From NCBI RefSeq assembly GCF_027887165.1, contig NC_077230.1:328088415-328152414 (forward strand): DNA of 64,000 nt. The letters are read 5' to 3'. The position numbers and the translations under genes are program-made. The notes beneath the pieces were generated by a model. That model worked only from the letters and a program-made list of their open reading frames with translations. It was not told the DNA's origin and searched no databases. Shown here in pieces: positions 51,370 to 61,137 of the stretch. Source of the stretch: Monodelphis domestica. Lineage: Eukaryota; Chordata; Mammalia; Didelphimorphia; Didelphidae. Position 1 is the first letter of the stretch, and each line of letters opens with the position of its first letter.

Positions 51370-51760
51370 TATGTAGAAGTTGGAAGTTGGAAGGGACCTT
51401 AGAGATCATCTAGTGCAGTGAGAGCGAACCTTTTAGAGACTGAGTGCCCAAACTGTGACCCTCACAGGTATGTGAGCTGTCCCCTTACCCCAGACAGGGG
51501 AGGGAAGAAGTGCTCCCATTGGGCTGCTGGGCAGAGGGGCAGGTGATGTGAAGAATGTCCACAGGCATGGTGGAAAGAGGGAGGAGAGCAGCCCTCTCCA
51601 GCATGCATTTCTATAGGTTCGCCAACACCTACTAGTATAACTCATTCATTCTGCAGGTGGAAATCCTAAAGAGAGAGTTAAAGGAAGAATTATTTAAGGT
51701 TACATGACTAAATAGGCATCAGATCAATGATTCAAATCGGGGTTATTTGAGTCTAAAACC
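51370..51760 (-). mobile_element. MIR3-type element split by hAT
   Basis: Left GTTGGAAGGGACCTTAGAGA TCATCTAGT, right CTCATTCATTCTGCAGGTGG AAATCC and GATTCAAATCGGGG. It is interrupted at 51416-51629. Confidence 0.75.
51416..51629 (-). mobile_element. hAT-like non-autonomous element, copy 2
   Basis: It starts CAGTGAGAGCGAACCTTTTA and ends ATAGGTTCGCCAACAC. These are imperfect inverted repeats and match the ends of 36066-36284 in reverse. The inside CCCATTGGGCTGCTGGGCAG and GAGACTGAGTGCCCAAACTG are the complement of copy 1. The flanks ATCTAGTG and TACTAGTA share the CTAGT core. Confidence 0.87.
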
Positions 51761-51956
51761 TTTCCAAATCCAAATTCTCCCCCCCCCCCATTATATCATG
51801 CTACTGTGGAGGGCTGAAGAGTCAGAGAAATATAAGACCTGGTTCCTGTCCTTTCATGAGAATATTGAATTTCATGAAATGTGGAATTATTTGAATTCAC
51901 ACTGCATATTTCTAATAGGCTAGAACAATTTACCATACTTACATAAATATAACTGA

Positions 51957-52310
51957 ATGGTGGTGGTTGGTTGTTGTCCTGAGTACTTGAAGAGGACCAA
52001 AATGACATCACTGGTGATATCTTTTGACTCGAGCCTACGTTGGATTTGAGTGAGGCAGAGTTGCAGAAAGTCAGTGGCTTTACTCTCTCTTCAGTCATTG
52101 AAGTTCGTTGGCAAGACAAAAGTCAAGCTGACTGGTCATGACTCAGAATGCAGTGGATGAACTTTGTTTCTTTGATGTCTAACCAAGTTCTAAGTACTCT
52201 AAGTTCCTGCTTTAGCCACCTTCATAGTCACTGGAATGAATCCTTCTCATTTGCCCCTTCTGCTGGGGGAAGTCTTCATACACATGGGATAGACCCTCCC
52301 CAACTGCCTG
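51957..52310 (+). mobile_element. family C repeat, copy 1
   Basis: Family C is a local label. ACTTGAAGAGGACCAAAATG ACATCA begins it. GGATTTGAGTGAGGCAGAGT, CAGAATGCAGTGGATGAACT and TCTGCTGGGGGAAGTCTTCA follow. The copy at 61866-62205 matches in reverse over about 340 bases. It resembles a repeat common in marsupials whose name I cannot give. Confidence 0.7.
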
Positions 52311-52604
52311 ATGGGTTTGAGGCCTGTCAGTTACCCCCAACCTGGTTTTTAGCCCATCTACCTATTCAGGTGTGGCCACTGCCTTGCTGATGTTACAACT
52401 TCTTGGAGCCACGGGTAATAGCCTGGTTACAGATGGACATCGAAGGAGGAAAGCAGCCCTGGACAGGGCCCTTTCTTGAACACCCATACACCCCAAGGGT
52501 TTGAATAGTACAAATTTGAATACATGAAACCACTTCAAGGAATCCATTATTCACACTCTCTGAATGTGACTGTGCAATCGATGAAGAGGCAGTAAAGGTA
52601 GATA
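52311..52604. other. possible family C continuation, unclassified
   Basis: Sequence after the shared part (GTGGCCACTGCCTTGCTGAT) is not matched by the second copy. No gene or other repeat recognised. Confidence 0.35.
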
Positions 52605-52760
52605 AAATACATGGTGCAAAATGCCAAGGAGAGAATTTCCCATTTAGAGTGGAGAGAGATTATTCAGACTGGTAGCCAGCAGAGAAGGCTTCCCAGAGGA
52701 AGAAGAACTTGAGCTCTGGCCTGAAATAAAGCTAGAATTCAGAAAAGCAGAATTGTTAGT
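52605..52760 (-). mobile_element. LINE-2 fragment
   Basis: GAGAAGGCTTCCCAGAGGAA GAAGAACTTGAGCTCTGGCC is inverted L2. Confidence 0.65.
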
Positions 52761-53034
52761 GAGATGTCACCTATAACTCTGAGGCAGGATTTGACCCTAC
52801 AATTGCTTTCTCAGTCTGGTACATATGACTATTTGGTGGTCCATGGAATAGAATTAAGAGGATTTAACCCCATTCAACAAGGGTAGATTTATCTCTCATT
52901 TCTGGGACCTGTTTAGGGATCTGATCCATACTAGTGAGCTAGATGGGAAAGAATACCAGCTTCCCATTCTTTAAGGTACCAATTGTCAAATATTATTATA
53001 CCAAGGCAAGAAAATCTGGTGACAGCCATCTTGA

Positions 53035-53155
53035 TTAGAGTTGAGACTTGGTGAAGGGGGAGAAAGGAGATCATTTAGAAAGGCTGGATCAGATTATGAA
53101 ATGTCTTGAATGCCAAACTAAGGAGTTAAGATTTTATGTAATTGGTTCTCACTCA
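53035..53155 (-). mobile_element. LINE-2 fragment
   Basis: GATTATGAAATGTCTTGAAT GCCAAACTAAGGAGTTAAGA TTTTATG is inverted L2. Confidence 0.75.
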
Positions 53156-53219
53156 AAGTTGTTTAATTTGCAGGAAAAGTAGAGTGTCTGTAATGCGTAT
53201 ACGATGAGTCATTCCAACT

Positions 53220-53750
53220 TGAAATGTCTATTACATTTTTTTAAAAAGCATCTGCCAGGTCTTGAACCATCCTATAGGCTTGATAGCTTGCCAAATTCCA
53301 CATCTGAACTCAAGGCTATTTAAAAAAAATATGGATGTGCAAATAAGGCTTTTAAAAAGGAGACCATTATTGCTAAGTTGTATAATTTAATGTAGTTTGG
53401 GTCATGCCTATGGAGATGGTGTAGAATAGTCCATTCCTAAGTTGTCCTTATATTTGGTTTTCTGCCCAAAGGCAAGTTTTAGTTTCACATTTGTTCATCC
53501 AACCTTCGCTCCATGCAAAACAAGATTTAAAATGGAAAAACTGACAGTTTTTAATTGGCTGACATTAAAGCTTCTGTCCAGGAGCTCTCTTTCTCCTATG
53601 TATTACAATGAGGCAGTCTCTTGTGGAAAATCAACTGCAGGTTTCAAAGTCCCTTGAATGGATATTTCTGGTTGATCTCTATGGGAATCTCACATTCATC
53701 ATGTGGAGAAAATGTGGAATGTGTTCCTATTTTCCATGAAATACTTACTT
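53220..53750. promoter_or_regulatory. candidate conserved non-coding segment (speculative)
   Basis: About 530 bases of non-repetitive sequence. Features include CCATTATTGCTAAGTTGTAT, CTGACAGTTTTTAATTGGCT and CATTCATCATGTGGAG. The 71-codon open frame inside (53442-53657) has no domain. The call rests on texture and lack of repeats only. Confidence 0.2.
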
Positions 53751-53885
53751 TCTCACAATAAGCCTATCCAGCTTCACAGATGAAAAGGTATTTACTTAGA
53801 ATCACATCCCAAAAAACAACAGAGATTTCAGAGGCCAAAGTGATTCTCGCTGCCATTGTTTCTAGCCCCTAGAAGTCAATAGTCA

Positions 53886-54058
53886 AGAGGCAGCTACGTC
53901 ACCCAGTGGATAGAGTACCAGACCTGGAATTAGGAGAACCTGTGTTCAAATCTGGCCTCGGGGACTTCCTGGCTGTGTGACCCTGGGCAAGTCTCTTAAC
54001 ACTGATTGCCTAGCCCTTGCCACTCTTCTCTCTTACAATCTAAAGTTAGGGTTTAAAA
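53886..54058 (+). mobile_element. MAR1-like SINE, 3' shortened
   Basis: GAGGCAGCTACGTCACCCAG head, GTGACCCTGGGCAAGTCTCT CORE, end AGTTAGGGTTTAAAAAGG. About 30 bases before the tail are lost. Confidence 0.88.
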
Positions 54059-54125
54059 AGGTAAGGTTTAGGATTAAGTAGGTAGCTAAGGTTAGGGTTA
54101 AGTTAAGGAAGGTTAGAGTTTTTTT
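54059..54125 (+). repeat. degenerate tail-derived repeat
   Basis: GGTAAGGTTTAGGATTAAGT, then GCTAAGGTTAGGGTTAAGTT AAGGAAGG. Repeated GGTTAGG/GGTAAGG motifs look like slippage from the SINE tail. They superficially resemble the telomere repeat. Confidence 0.7.
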
Positions 54126-54127
54126 AA

Positions 54128-54330
54128 AAGTTGGTAGTCAATAAACATTTATTAAATGACTACCTAGTGCCAGGGCTGGGGAAACAAATGCAAAAGATGA
54201 CTGCCTTCATGGAACTTTCAGTTTAATGCATGAAAACAACACATGCAAAGAAGCTGAGAAAGGGCAGAGTGGGTGGAAAGAGTCCATATGGGGAGTGAAG
54301 ATGAAGTCCATCAGTCAGGCGGAAAATGAT
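54128..54330 (-). mobile_element. LINE-2 3' end, minus strand
   Basis: GTCAATAAACATTTATTAAA, CAGGGCTGGGGAAACAAATG and TTCATGGAACTTTCAGTTTA. Confidence 0.8.
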
Positions 54331-54354
54331 GAGGTATCTGCCCTGAGCCTCATT

Positions 54355-54495
54355 CTTTTTATATAAATGACTTAGCTCCTTATAAATTTAAGAAATTAGA
54401 CTTTTGTCAGAAGTTTTTGTTATAAAAAATTTATTCCCAATTTGTTGCTTCCCTTCTAATTTTGGTTGCATTGGTTTTGTTTGTACATTGACTAG
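54355..54495 (-). mobile_element. LINE-1 ORF2 fragment, minus strand
   Basis: TTAGACTTTTGTCAGAAGTT, TTATTCCCAATTTGTTGCTT CCCTTC and GCATTGGTTTTGTTTGTACA are inverted L1 ORF2. Confidence 0.8.
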
Positions 54496-54699
54496 TTAGT
54501 TGACCTTAACAATAGTAATAATAGCTTTTGTTTCATGTTTCATGAAAAGTTCTGCAAATCATTTAAAAAATGTCAGTATCCTGAATGCTGTAAGATAGAC
54601 AGAACTAATCATCCCCATGTTACAGATGAGGGATGTCTCCCTCCAATTCTGTAATTCTGGGTTCATTAGTTAAGTTGCACTAGTAGGACTCAGAGTGAA

Positions 54700-54890
54700 G
54701 TATGCTGATTCAGAATTAAGTCCCATGTCTCTGCACCTTGCTAGCCATGTGACAGTAGTCTAATCAATGAACTCTGAATTTTAGTTTTTTCATCTCCAAA
54801 ATGGGGATGGCAATACTTAATTGCTTATCTCACTGAGTTATAATGAGAAAAGCATTTTATGTGCTATAAAATGTAATCAACTAGGATAAA
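54700..54890 (+). mobile_element. MIR element, plus strand
   Basis: GACAGTAGTCTAATCAATGA, CATCTCCAAAATGGGGATGG and AAGCATTTTATGTGCTATAA. Confidence 0.7.
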
Positions 54891-55544
54891 TAGCATCTAT
54901 AAAGATGTTGCAAGACAGTATGGGCTGATATGGGCCCTGGTAAGATTTCAGGACATGAAGGAGATAATTCAAAAAGCATTGAAGAATGTGGACGAAGTAT
55001 ACAGGTGGAAAGCAATTCTTTTTGCTATTAAAGGTTTGGGGAGACAAAGAACCCGCTTTTGATTTGTCCCAGATTCTTCTTCTTCCCTGTTGCTGTCACT
55101 TTGGGCCAACACCACAGCCTTAGGGAAATCAAGGACAGATTCACTCTTTATCTAGGACCTAAGCCATTACCAGGATCTCTCATGGAATCCTTTGGGTCTT
55201 CACACCATCCCCACTCACCTGGGCCGGAGGAATCTATTCAGTGCCTGAATTAGGTAAGAACTGTAGTATTGTCCCTGTTTCAGCAGCAGCACTGGACTTT
55301 TCCTTGCAGAAAGAACGGGCCAATGATTGGAAACACTAAAGGTAGATATCGGTTTGGATTTCCAACAGACTGAAGCTGGGGTTGCCCTAAGGAGGTTGTA
55401 GTACTTCTTACCTTAGAAAATCTTTAATTGCAGGACAGAAAGCTAAGTTACATGTACTGGACAGAAGCATGGTCTGTGACCTTTAAAAAGAAAACTTTTC
55501 CAGTTTATAAGGGAATGGAACCATTTGAGACTTTCAAACACTGC
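54891..55544. other. unclassified; possible cryptic exon at 55074-55253
   Basis: TTTGATTTGTCCCAG (ending 55073) resembles a 3' splice site. CTGAATTAGGTAAGAA (about 55246-55261) contains a near-consensus 5' splice site after 55253. The enclosed 180 bases are GC-richer and open for 64 codons without a domain. Such pairs arise by chance, and nothing else supports a transcript. Confidence 0.2.
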
Positions 55545-55765
55545 CATCTAGTTGATTCAATGGTCCTGGAGTCGGGATAGACCTGAGTTCAAATCCAGCC
55601 TCAGACACTTTCTAATTGGGTAACTCCTGGTCAGTCATTTAACCCCATTTGTCTTATTTTCTTTATCTGTAAAGTGAGCTGGAGAAGGAAATGACAAACT
55701 GCTTCAGTGTACCAAGAAAATCTGAAATTGGATCGTGAAGAGTCAGATAGAATAGAACAACTCCC
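55545..55765 (+). mobile_element. SINE-B, plus strand
   Basis: CTGAGTTCAAATCCAGCCTC B-box, GTGAGCTGGAGAAGGAAATG, GATCGTGAAGAGTCAGATAG. Confidence 0.85.
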
Positions 55766-56289
55766 AAGTGATACCTTAGGGACTCTGAAAAGTTGTGGTA
55801 GTGAATTCTCTGAAAAACTGGAGATGTTTTTAATAAAAAAAACTTAGATAAAAGGAAACTAATGGAGGTGGACAATGGGTAGTGAAGGAAGCAGGATCCT
55901 TATAATCTGAAATCTTGTATTTCTTACTAATTTCAGCATTAGTCAAGCATAACTTGCAAAATCTGTATTAGTCACTTTACCTTCTGTATTATTAATCACC
56001 TCTACTGGTTCTATATTGTTCTGTTCTGTACACCAGCTTTGTGTTGTTTTGTATTATTAATCCCTTATATTGTTCTGTATTTACCTTAATCCTGAACTGT
56101 AGGCTTTATTAATTATTGATTAATTACCTATGGTGGCCATCTACTATATTATATCCTCTCTATGTTCCCATCTGTGATGAAGGCATTCTGGAAGAGTAGT
56201 GAGGCATCTTCTACATTGGCAAGGCCAGGTGGGACAATGAGGGGAAGGTGATCATTGCCATCTAGGAGTAATAACTTATGAAGTACTTT
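55766..56289. other. unclassified AT-rich sequence
   Basis: GTATTATTAATC occurs twice (55985 and 56052), each followed by ATTGTTCTGT-like text. This suggests an old short duplication. No gene. Confidence 0.4.
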
Positions 56290-56470
56290 CAGCCTAACAA
56301 TAAGATTTAGGGCTGGAAGGGGCCTTAAATCTTATCTAGTCTAAACCCTTAATTTTATGGAGGAGCAAAGGGAACTCCAGAGTTGATGGCTTGTTCAGTT
56401 TCACCCAGCATGAAAATAGCATTGTTGGAGTTCAAACATAAGGTCTCTAACTCCTAAGCCAGTGTTCTTG
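56290..56470 (-). mobile_element. MIR3-type element
   Basis: TTTAGGGCTGGAAGGGGCCT TAAATCTTATCTAGTC and TTTCACCCAGCATGAAAATA. Confidence 0.75.
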
Positions 56471-57011
56471 AAACTCTAGCATGCTACTCTGCTCCTGACT
56501 TTTGTTCCTTACCAACTTTGGTGTTGTAAAGGATTCACATGTCAGGACAAGTTATATATCAAACACTAAATCACAGACAGACATGACCAAATCCGTCTGG
56601 AACCCCTAGAAGAAAGATGACTGTCTGGAAAAGTCTGGGTGAACCCAAATCTCACACATCCAGCCTTCTTCACCTGTGGGAATTCTACAGCTCATTCTCT
56701 CTTGGACTTACTTTATCAGCCAGTTCTCTCATCAGCTGTCCTCTGAAAAACTGGCTGTTTTCTGACTTTACCATGCTCATTTGGAATGCCTAACACAGAC
56801 AGAAGAGTCTGGATTATGGAATTGTTAATAGAATGACTTCTTAACTCAATAAAGGCTTGCTAGAAAACTAACTGACTTCATTTAACTTCTTACCTCCACA
56901 ACTAATTTCATCCCCTTTGGTGACTCATTTTCTCCTTTCACAAAACTGTCAGGTGATACTGTGAGGAGAAAAAGCATGAGGAACTATTAAAGAGGTTTTT
57001 AATCTAGGGAC
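56471..57011. other. unclassified, faintly LTR-like
   Basis: AATAAAGGCTTGCTAG at about 56849 resembles an LTR R region, and TTTCACA at 56935 could be an end. No TATA box, polypurine tract or duplication confirms this. Confidence 0.25.
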
Positions 57012-57608
57012 TGAGCTGCTTTTTTTTTTTTGGTATTTGTATTTTATTTATTTTTTAATTTTTAACTTTATTTTCATGTGAAAGATATTTTCATACTTGT
57101 CAATGCTGTAAAAGCACACTCATATAAACCAAAACCCCCAAATAAAACCATAAACATACTGATGTGAAAGATAGTATGCTTTGATACACATCCATCCAAC
57201 TCCAACAGTTCTTTCTCTGGAGGTGGATAGCATCCTTCATCATAAATCTTTCAGAATTGTCCCACATCATAACATTATTTTCAATTGATCATCCTACAAT
57301 ATTGTTATTACTTTGTATAACTTTCTCCTAGTTCTGTTTATTTTGCTCTGCCTTATTTCATAGAGATCTTTCCAGTGTTTTCTGAGATGATTTTGCTTAT
57401 CATTTCTTTTTTATTTTTAATTATATTTTTATTGTCATACAAAACAGGTTTCCATATTGGTCATTGCTGTAAGAGCACACTCATACATACCCCAAACCCC
57501 AAAATAAAACCATAAATAAATTGATGTGAAAGAGTATGCTTTGATCAGTATCCATCTGACTCCAACAGTTCTTTCTCTGGAGGTTGAAATCCTTCCCTGT
57601 CATAAGTG
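57012..57608 (-). mobile_element. two adjacent LINE-1 3' ends
   Basis: Copy 1 (57012-57402) and copy 2 (57403-57608) each begin with a poly-T/A-rich tail and share GAGCACACTCATACATACC-type 3' UTR, ACCATAAACATACTGATGTG and CCAACAGTTCTTTCTCTGGA GG. Copy 1 extends further, to GATCTTTCCAGTGTTTTCTG. Both are on the minus strand. One inserted into or beside the other. Confidence 0.88.
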
Positions 57609-57755
57609 ACTATGAGCTTTAAAAAAAATTGATACAGCATTCAGAACAACATAATAGTTTTCCTTTGTAATCCTATGTGTTTTATTTTGTGTGTTTAAAA
57701 CATTTTTCTGAGAAGAGGCCTATAGACTTCACCACGAGAGAAAAAAGGTAATGAA
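57609..57755 (+). mobile_element. family J copy 3 (hAT-like)
   Basis: TAATAGTTTTCCTTTGTAAT CCTATGTGTTTTATTTTG, TTTTTCTGAGAAGAGGCCTA TAGACTTCACCA and the end AAAAAGGTAATGAACTTTT. Confidence 0.68.
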
Positions 57756-57794
57756 CTTTTGCATTATCATATAAACTCACTGTGAATAAAGATC

Positions 57795-57865
57795 ATTTCA
57801 TTCTTTGTACTCATATCCCCAGTGACTAGCATGGTCCCTGGCACCCAGTAGATGCTTCATTAATA
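57795..57865 (+). mobile_element. LINE-2 3' tip, plus strand
   Basis: TTGTACTCATATCCCCAGTG ACTAGCATGGTCCCTGGCAC CCAGTAGATGCTTC. Confidence 0.8.
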
Positions 57866-58479
57866 CCTGTAGACAGGGCACCGAATATAGAGTCAGAGGA
57901 ACAGCTTTCAAGTGCCAGCTCTGATTTTTTGCAAATGCAAACTGCTTCCTTCCTCTGACTGAAACTCAACCTTGGAAGCTTGTCAATGATATAAGAATAT
58001 TCTCTATGATTTTCCTGTGGTTCATGCCCCGAATCAATCTCTGACAAGAAAAATCAGAATTTAGCTGGTCCTAGTTCTAACCAGCATTTAGATACAGAAT
58101 ACTGTAGATTAGATACAGTATTATTAGATACAGAATAGATACAGATACTCAGGACAGTAATAGGAAAGGTTCTGGTCCCTTTAATGAAGCAACAGGAGGC
58201 ATATCTCACCTCAAGATAAATAGTTTATGAAATTCTTTTTGTTCCCTGTAAAGGTTTGTGCTCAGCCCCCTAAAAATTCACACCCTCATTAAGGGAAGCC
58301 CCAGGAGGCAGAGTGGACTTGGATGAGAGGCACTGTGCCAGGAGTCCTTCTCTTCCTCTGCATGGCTGCTACTGTTGTGGTGCCTATAATTGTGATCTGC
58401 TGCCCTTAGCCCCCAGGGCCTCAGCCCCCTGGGCTCCTATACAGTGCTTTCACAGTTCCCTATAAAGAAAAGGAACTAG
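57866..58479. other. unclassified, with a short tandem array
   Basis: 58083-58150 repeats TTAGATACAG / AGATACAGAATA about five times. 58260-58440 is GC-richer but shows no domain or promoter signal. Confidence 0.45.
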
Positions 58480-58580
58480 AATTATGGGAGATCAGGAGAA
58501 GGCTTCCTGTAGGAGGTAGGAATTTAACTGAAGGAAGCCAGGAGGTGGAAATGAGGGAGAGAATTCCAGCCAAAAAGGGG
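58480..58580 (-). mobile_element. LINE-2 fragment
   Basis: GGAGAAGGCTTCCTGTAGGA GG and AAGGAAGCCAGGAGGTGGAA ATGAGGGAGAGAATTCCAG are inverted L2. Confidence 0.75.
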
Positions 58581-58791
58581 ATTTGAATATGTAGCTTTCT
58601 GATTTCAGGGCCAGCTCTCTATCCCCTATCACATATGGCCTCCCTTTGTAAACATTCAAATGCCGCATATACTGGAAGGATCTGTGGTTTTGGCAGAGGG
58701 TTTTGCCCCCCACCCCCACCCCCCAGATGCAGATTGCCACCTTCCTACAACTTAGCAGATAACCTTTGAGAATTTCTACGACTAAAGCATT

Positions 58792-59262
58792 TATTGTTCA
58801 GCTGTGTCCAACTCTTTGTGACCCTCTGGACATAACATGGCAATGCTGTCCTTGGGATTTTCTTGGCAAAGATACTTTAGTGGTTTGCCACTTCTTGTAA
58901 ACAGAGGTTAAGGGACTAACCCAGGATCATGTAGCAAGTAAGTGTCTGAGATTTCATATGAACTTGGGTCTTCCTGACTTCTAGTGTAGCTAGGTGGTGC
59001 AGGACATAGGGTGCTGGGCCTGGAGTTAGAAAGACATGAGTTCAAATGGAGTTTCAGACACTTTCTAGCTCTGTGACCTTGGGAGAGTAACTTAACCATG
59101 TTTGCTTCAATTTTCTCCTCTATAAAGTGAATTGGAGAAGGAAATGGCAAACCACTGCCATAAACCCCAAATAGGGGGTTGGACAGAACTGAAAAACAAC
59201 TGAGCAACAACTTCCCAACTCTAGCCTTAATGCTCCATCCATTGAGCCACCTAGCTACCTCA
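58792..59262 (-). mobile_element. SINE-B, minus strand, split by another SINE-B
   Basis: Left part 58792-58982: GTTCAGCTGTGTCCAACTCT, TTTTCTTGGCAAAGATACTT, GGGTCTTCCTGACTTCTAG. Right part 59211-59262: CTTCCCAACTCTAGCC and ATCCATTGAGCCACCTAGCT ACCT. The plus-strand SINE-B at 58985-59210 lies between. Confidence 0.9.
58985..59210 (+). mobile_element. SINE-B inserted in an opposed SINE-B
   Basis: TAGCTAGGTGGTGCAGGACA head, GAGTTCAAATGGAG, GTGAATTGGAGAAGGAAATG GCAAACCACTGCC, tail GAAAAACAACTGAGCAACAA. Imperfect CTTCCTGACTTCTAG and CTTCCCAACTCTAG on its sides are the likely target duplication. Confidence 0.92.
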
Positions 59263-59690
59263 GAGTATTTATTACCTTGTGGCTAACCTAGTGATGAACC
59301 CAACTGAATTTAGCTGGGCTGGTCTTCAGATAAAAGCTGCACAATTCATCACCAGGCCTGTATTCAAAGCCCTTACAGATTAGTAGGAACTACTAGAGTT
59401 TACATTCCTTTGGTAAAACCTTCATGAAATCTGGCTTACCTCCATAATAAAATGATGCATTGGAGGCAGTGTTAATGGTAGGAAATGCTATGTAAATGTG
59501 AGTTATTGTATAAGATACTGGCTTGAAACATACATTCTGTTTTAAAGTTCCCAAAATTAAATATGGCAAAAAATGAAGGCAAAAATACTATACATAAAAT
59601 GTTTAACATATATATTACTATATATAATTTAATGCCATATATATATATCAGTTTAATAAGGGAACTTAGAAGTCATCTGGACCAGAAGTT

Positions 59691-59890
59691 CTTTTTTAAA
59701 AATCCTTACCTTCTGTCTAAGAATCAATACTGTATATTGATACCAAGGCAGAAGAGCAGTAAGGATTAGGCCATGAGGGTTAAATGACCTGCTCAGGATC
59801 ACACACCTAGGAAGTGTCTGAGGTTAGATTTGAACCCAAGACCTCCCTTCTCTAAGCCCAGCTCTCAATTCACTGAGCCACCTGGCTGCC
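59691..59890 (-). mobile_element. MAR1-like SINE with target duplication
   Basis: Complete from CTTTTTTAAAAATCC to CCACCTGGCTGCC. CTGGACCAGAAGTT (59677-59690) and CTGGACCAGGAGTT (59891-59904) differ at one base. It is inserted at the edge of family J copy 4. Confidence 0.95.
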
Positions 59891-60065
59891 CTGGACCAGG
59901 AGTTTTTAATTTTTTCATTTTATATACCTCTTAGGCAGTTTAATGACGTCTAACAACCATTCTCAAAATAATGCTTTTAACTGAAGAAAATAAAAGAACT
60001 GTGATGACAAAGGAAACCAATTATAATGAAATAAAGAGCTCCCCCATCCAAGTTCAAAGATTCCC
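59891..60065 (-). mobile_element. family J copy 4, reverse orientation
   Basis: CCAGGAGTTTTTAATTTTTT, ACCATTCTCAAAATAATGCT TTTAACTG and GACAAAGGAAACCAATTATA ATGAAAT are the complement of copies 1-3. Confidence 0.65.
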
Positions 60066-60109
60066 TGAAATCTTCCCATAGACATTTTTTGTATCTTTGC
60101 AGGTCTCTT

Positions 60110-60235
60110 GGTCTATACTAACATTCTTTTATAGATGAGGAGACTGAGATTTAGAAGAATGAGTGCCTTTTCAAGGGAAGAAAGTTGGCTGAGCCAGAAT
60201 TAGAATTCAGAGCTCCGAACTCTGTACTATTCTAC
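60110..60235 (-). mobile_element. MIR-type fragment
   Basis: TTTATAGATGAGGAGACTGA GATTTAGAAGAATGAG and a head with AATTCAGAGCTCCGAACTCT. Confidence 0.7.
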
Positions 60236-60939
60236 TTAGGCAGATTAGAGTCCATGAAAATATTTTTGTGAGGAGCCAGAATGTTTCAAGCCCAGCTTTA
60301 AACAGCAGGGACAAACTGTATAAAAGAACTCTTGGAATGAGTTATGATAACTAAAAAGCATTTACGTATCTCTCCAGAAAACTCCATTATTCCTTAAGCC
60401 ACTCTTCTGTGTTATCTTGGCCAGGCTTGTCTTTTTCCCTTGTGAGACCAGGATTTTACTTTCAGACATTACTCTCAAAGCTCAAGTTGAATAAGAAAAG
60501 GAATGAAAATGACTTATTAGAAGCTGCCATCCAGTGTCTCTGATTTCTGGGTCTGAAAGCTCACAATATTCATGGTAGTGAATGTGTTAAGTATGTAGCA
60601 CCTGGAGGGAAAAACAGACTCCAAGCTTGGTGTTCCATAAAAGTATAAACATTGAGAACAAAAAGATCCTAACATGCTAGAACACTCAGCCAGATGGAAT
60701 AAGACAAATAGAAAGTCTTACACTTGGATTTAACAGACTAACTTTATGAGTCTAGAGATGGGGAGGAAGAGTGAGAAAGCAGCCATCTGAATGAGCTCTG
60801 AGGGCAGTAGTATGACATGGGAGACTCAAAAGCAAATCCACTTCCTTGAAGAAGAGTTTCTTCATCCTCCATAATCTTGGTGCCTTTCTTCAAACATTTA
60901 TCTTGATATATCTTATTTGAAATAGTTGTTTGCATGTTG
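60236..60939. other. unclassified sequence
   Basis: About 700 bases with no recognised repeat or coding signal. Confidence 0.4.
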
Positions 60940-61060
60940 CCTCCCCCATTAGATAGTAAGCTTCTTGAGGACAAGGATTGTGCTTTCTTTACGTCCTGGT
61001 GTTTCCTCAGCATAGCTCCTGGCACATTACTATTACTTTTTTATTTTTATGTGTATTATT
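60940..61060 (+). mobile_element. LINE-2 3' end, plus strand
   Basis: CCCCCATTAGATAGTAAGCT TCTTGAGGACAAGGATTGTG and CATAGCTCCTGGCACATTA. Confidence 0.85.
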
Positions 61061-61137
61061 ACACATTATCTACTGATACTTCATAAATTCTAGTTGACTG
61101 ATTGGTTGATACCATTGTAGAATGCATTGAAAGGTGT

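Noticed and set aside
36085..51600. The 215-bp repeat pair at 36.07 and 51.42 kb as a segmental duplication
   Set aside because: Inverted ends, an 8-bp target duplication and insertion into two different host repeats show transposition instead.
54059..54125. Interstitial telomere or chromosome-fusion site
   Set aside because: Too short and degenerate. It is continuous with a MAR1 tail that supplies the motif.
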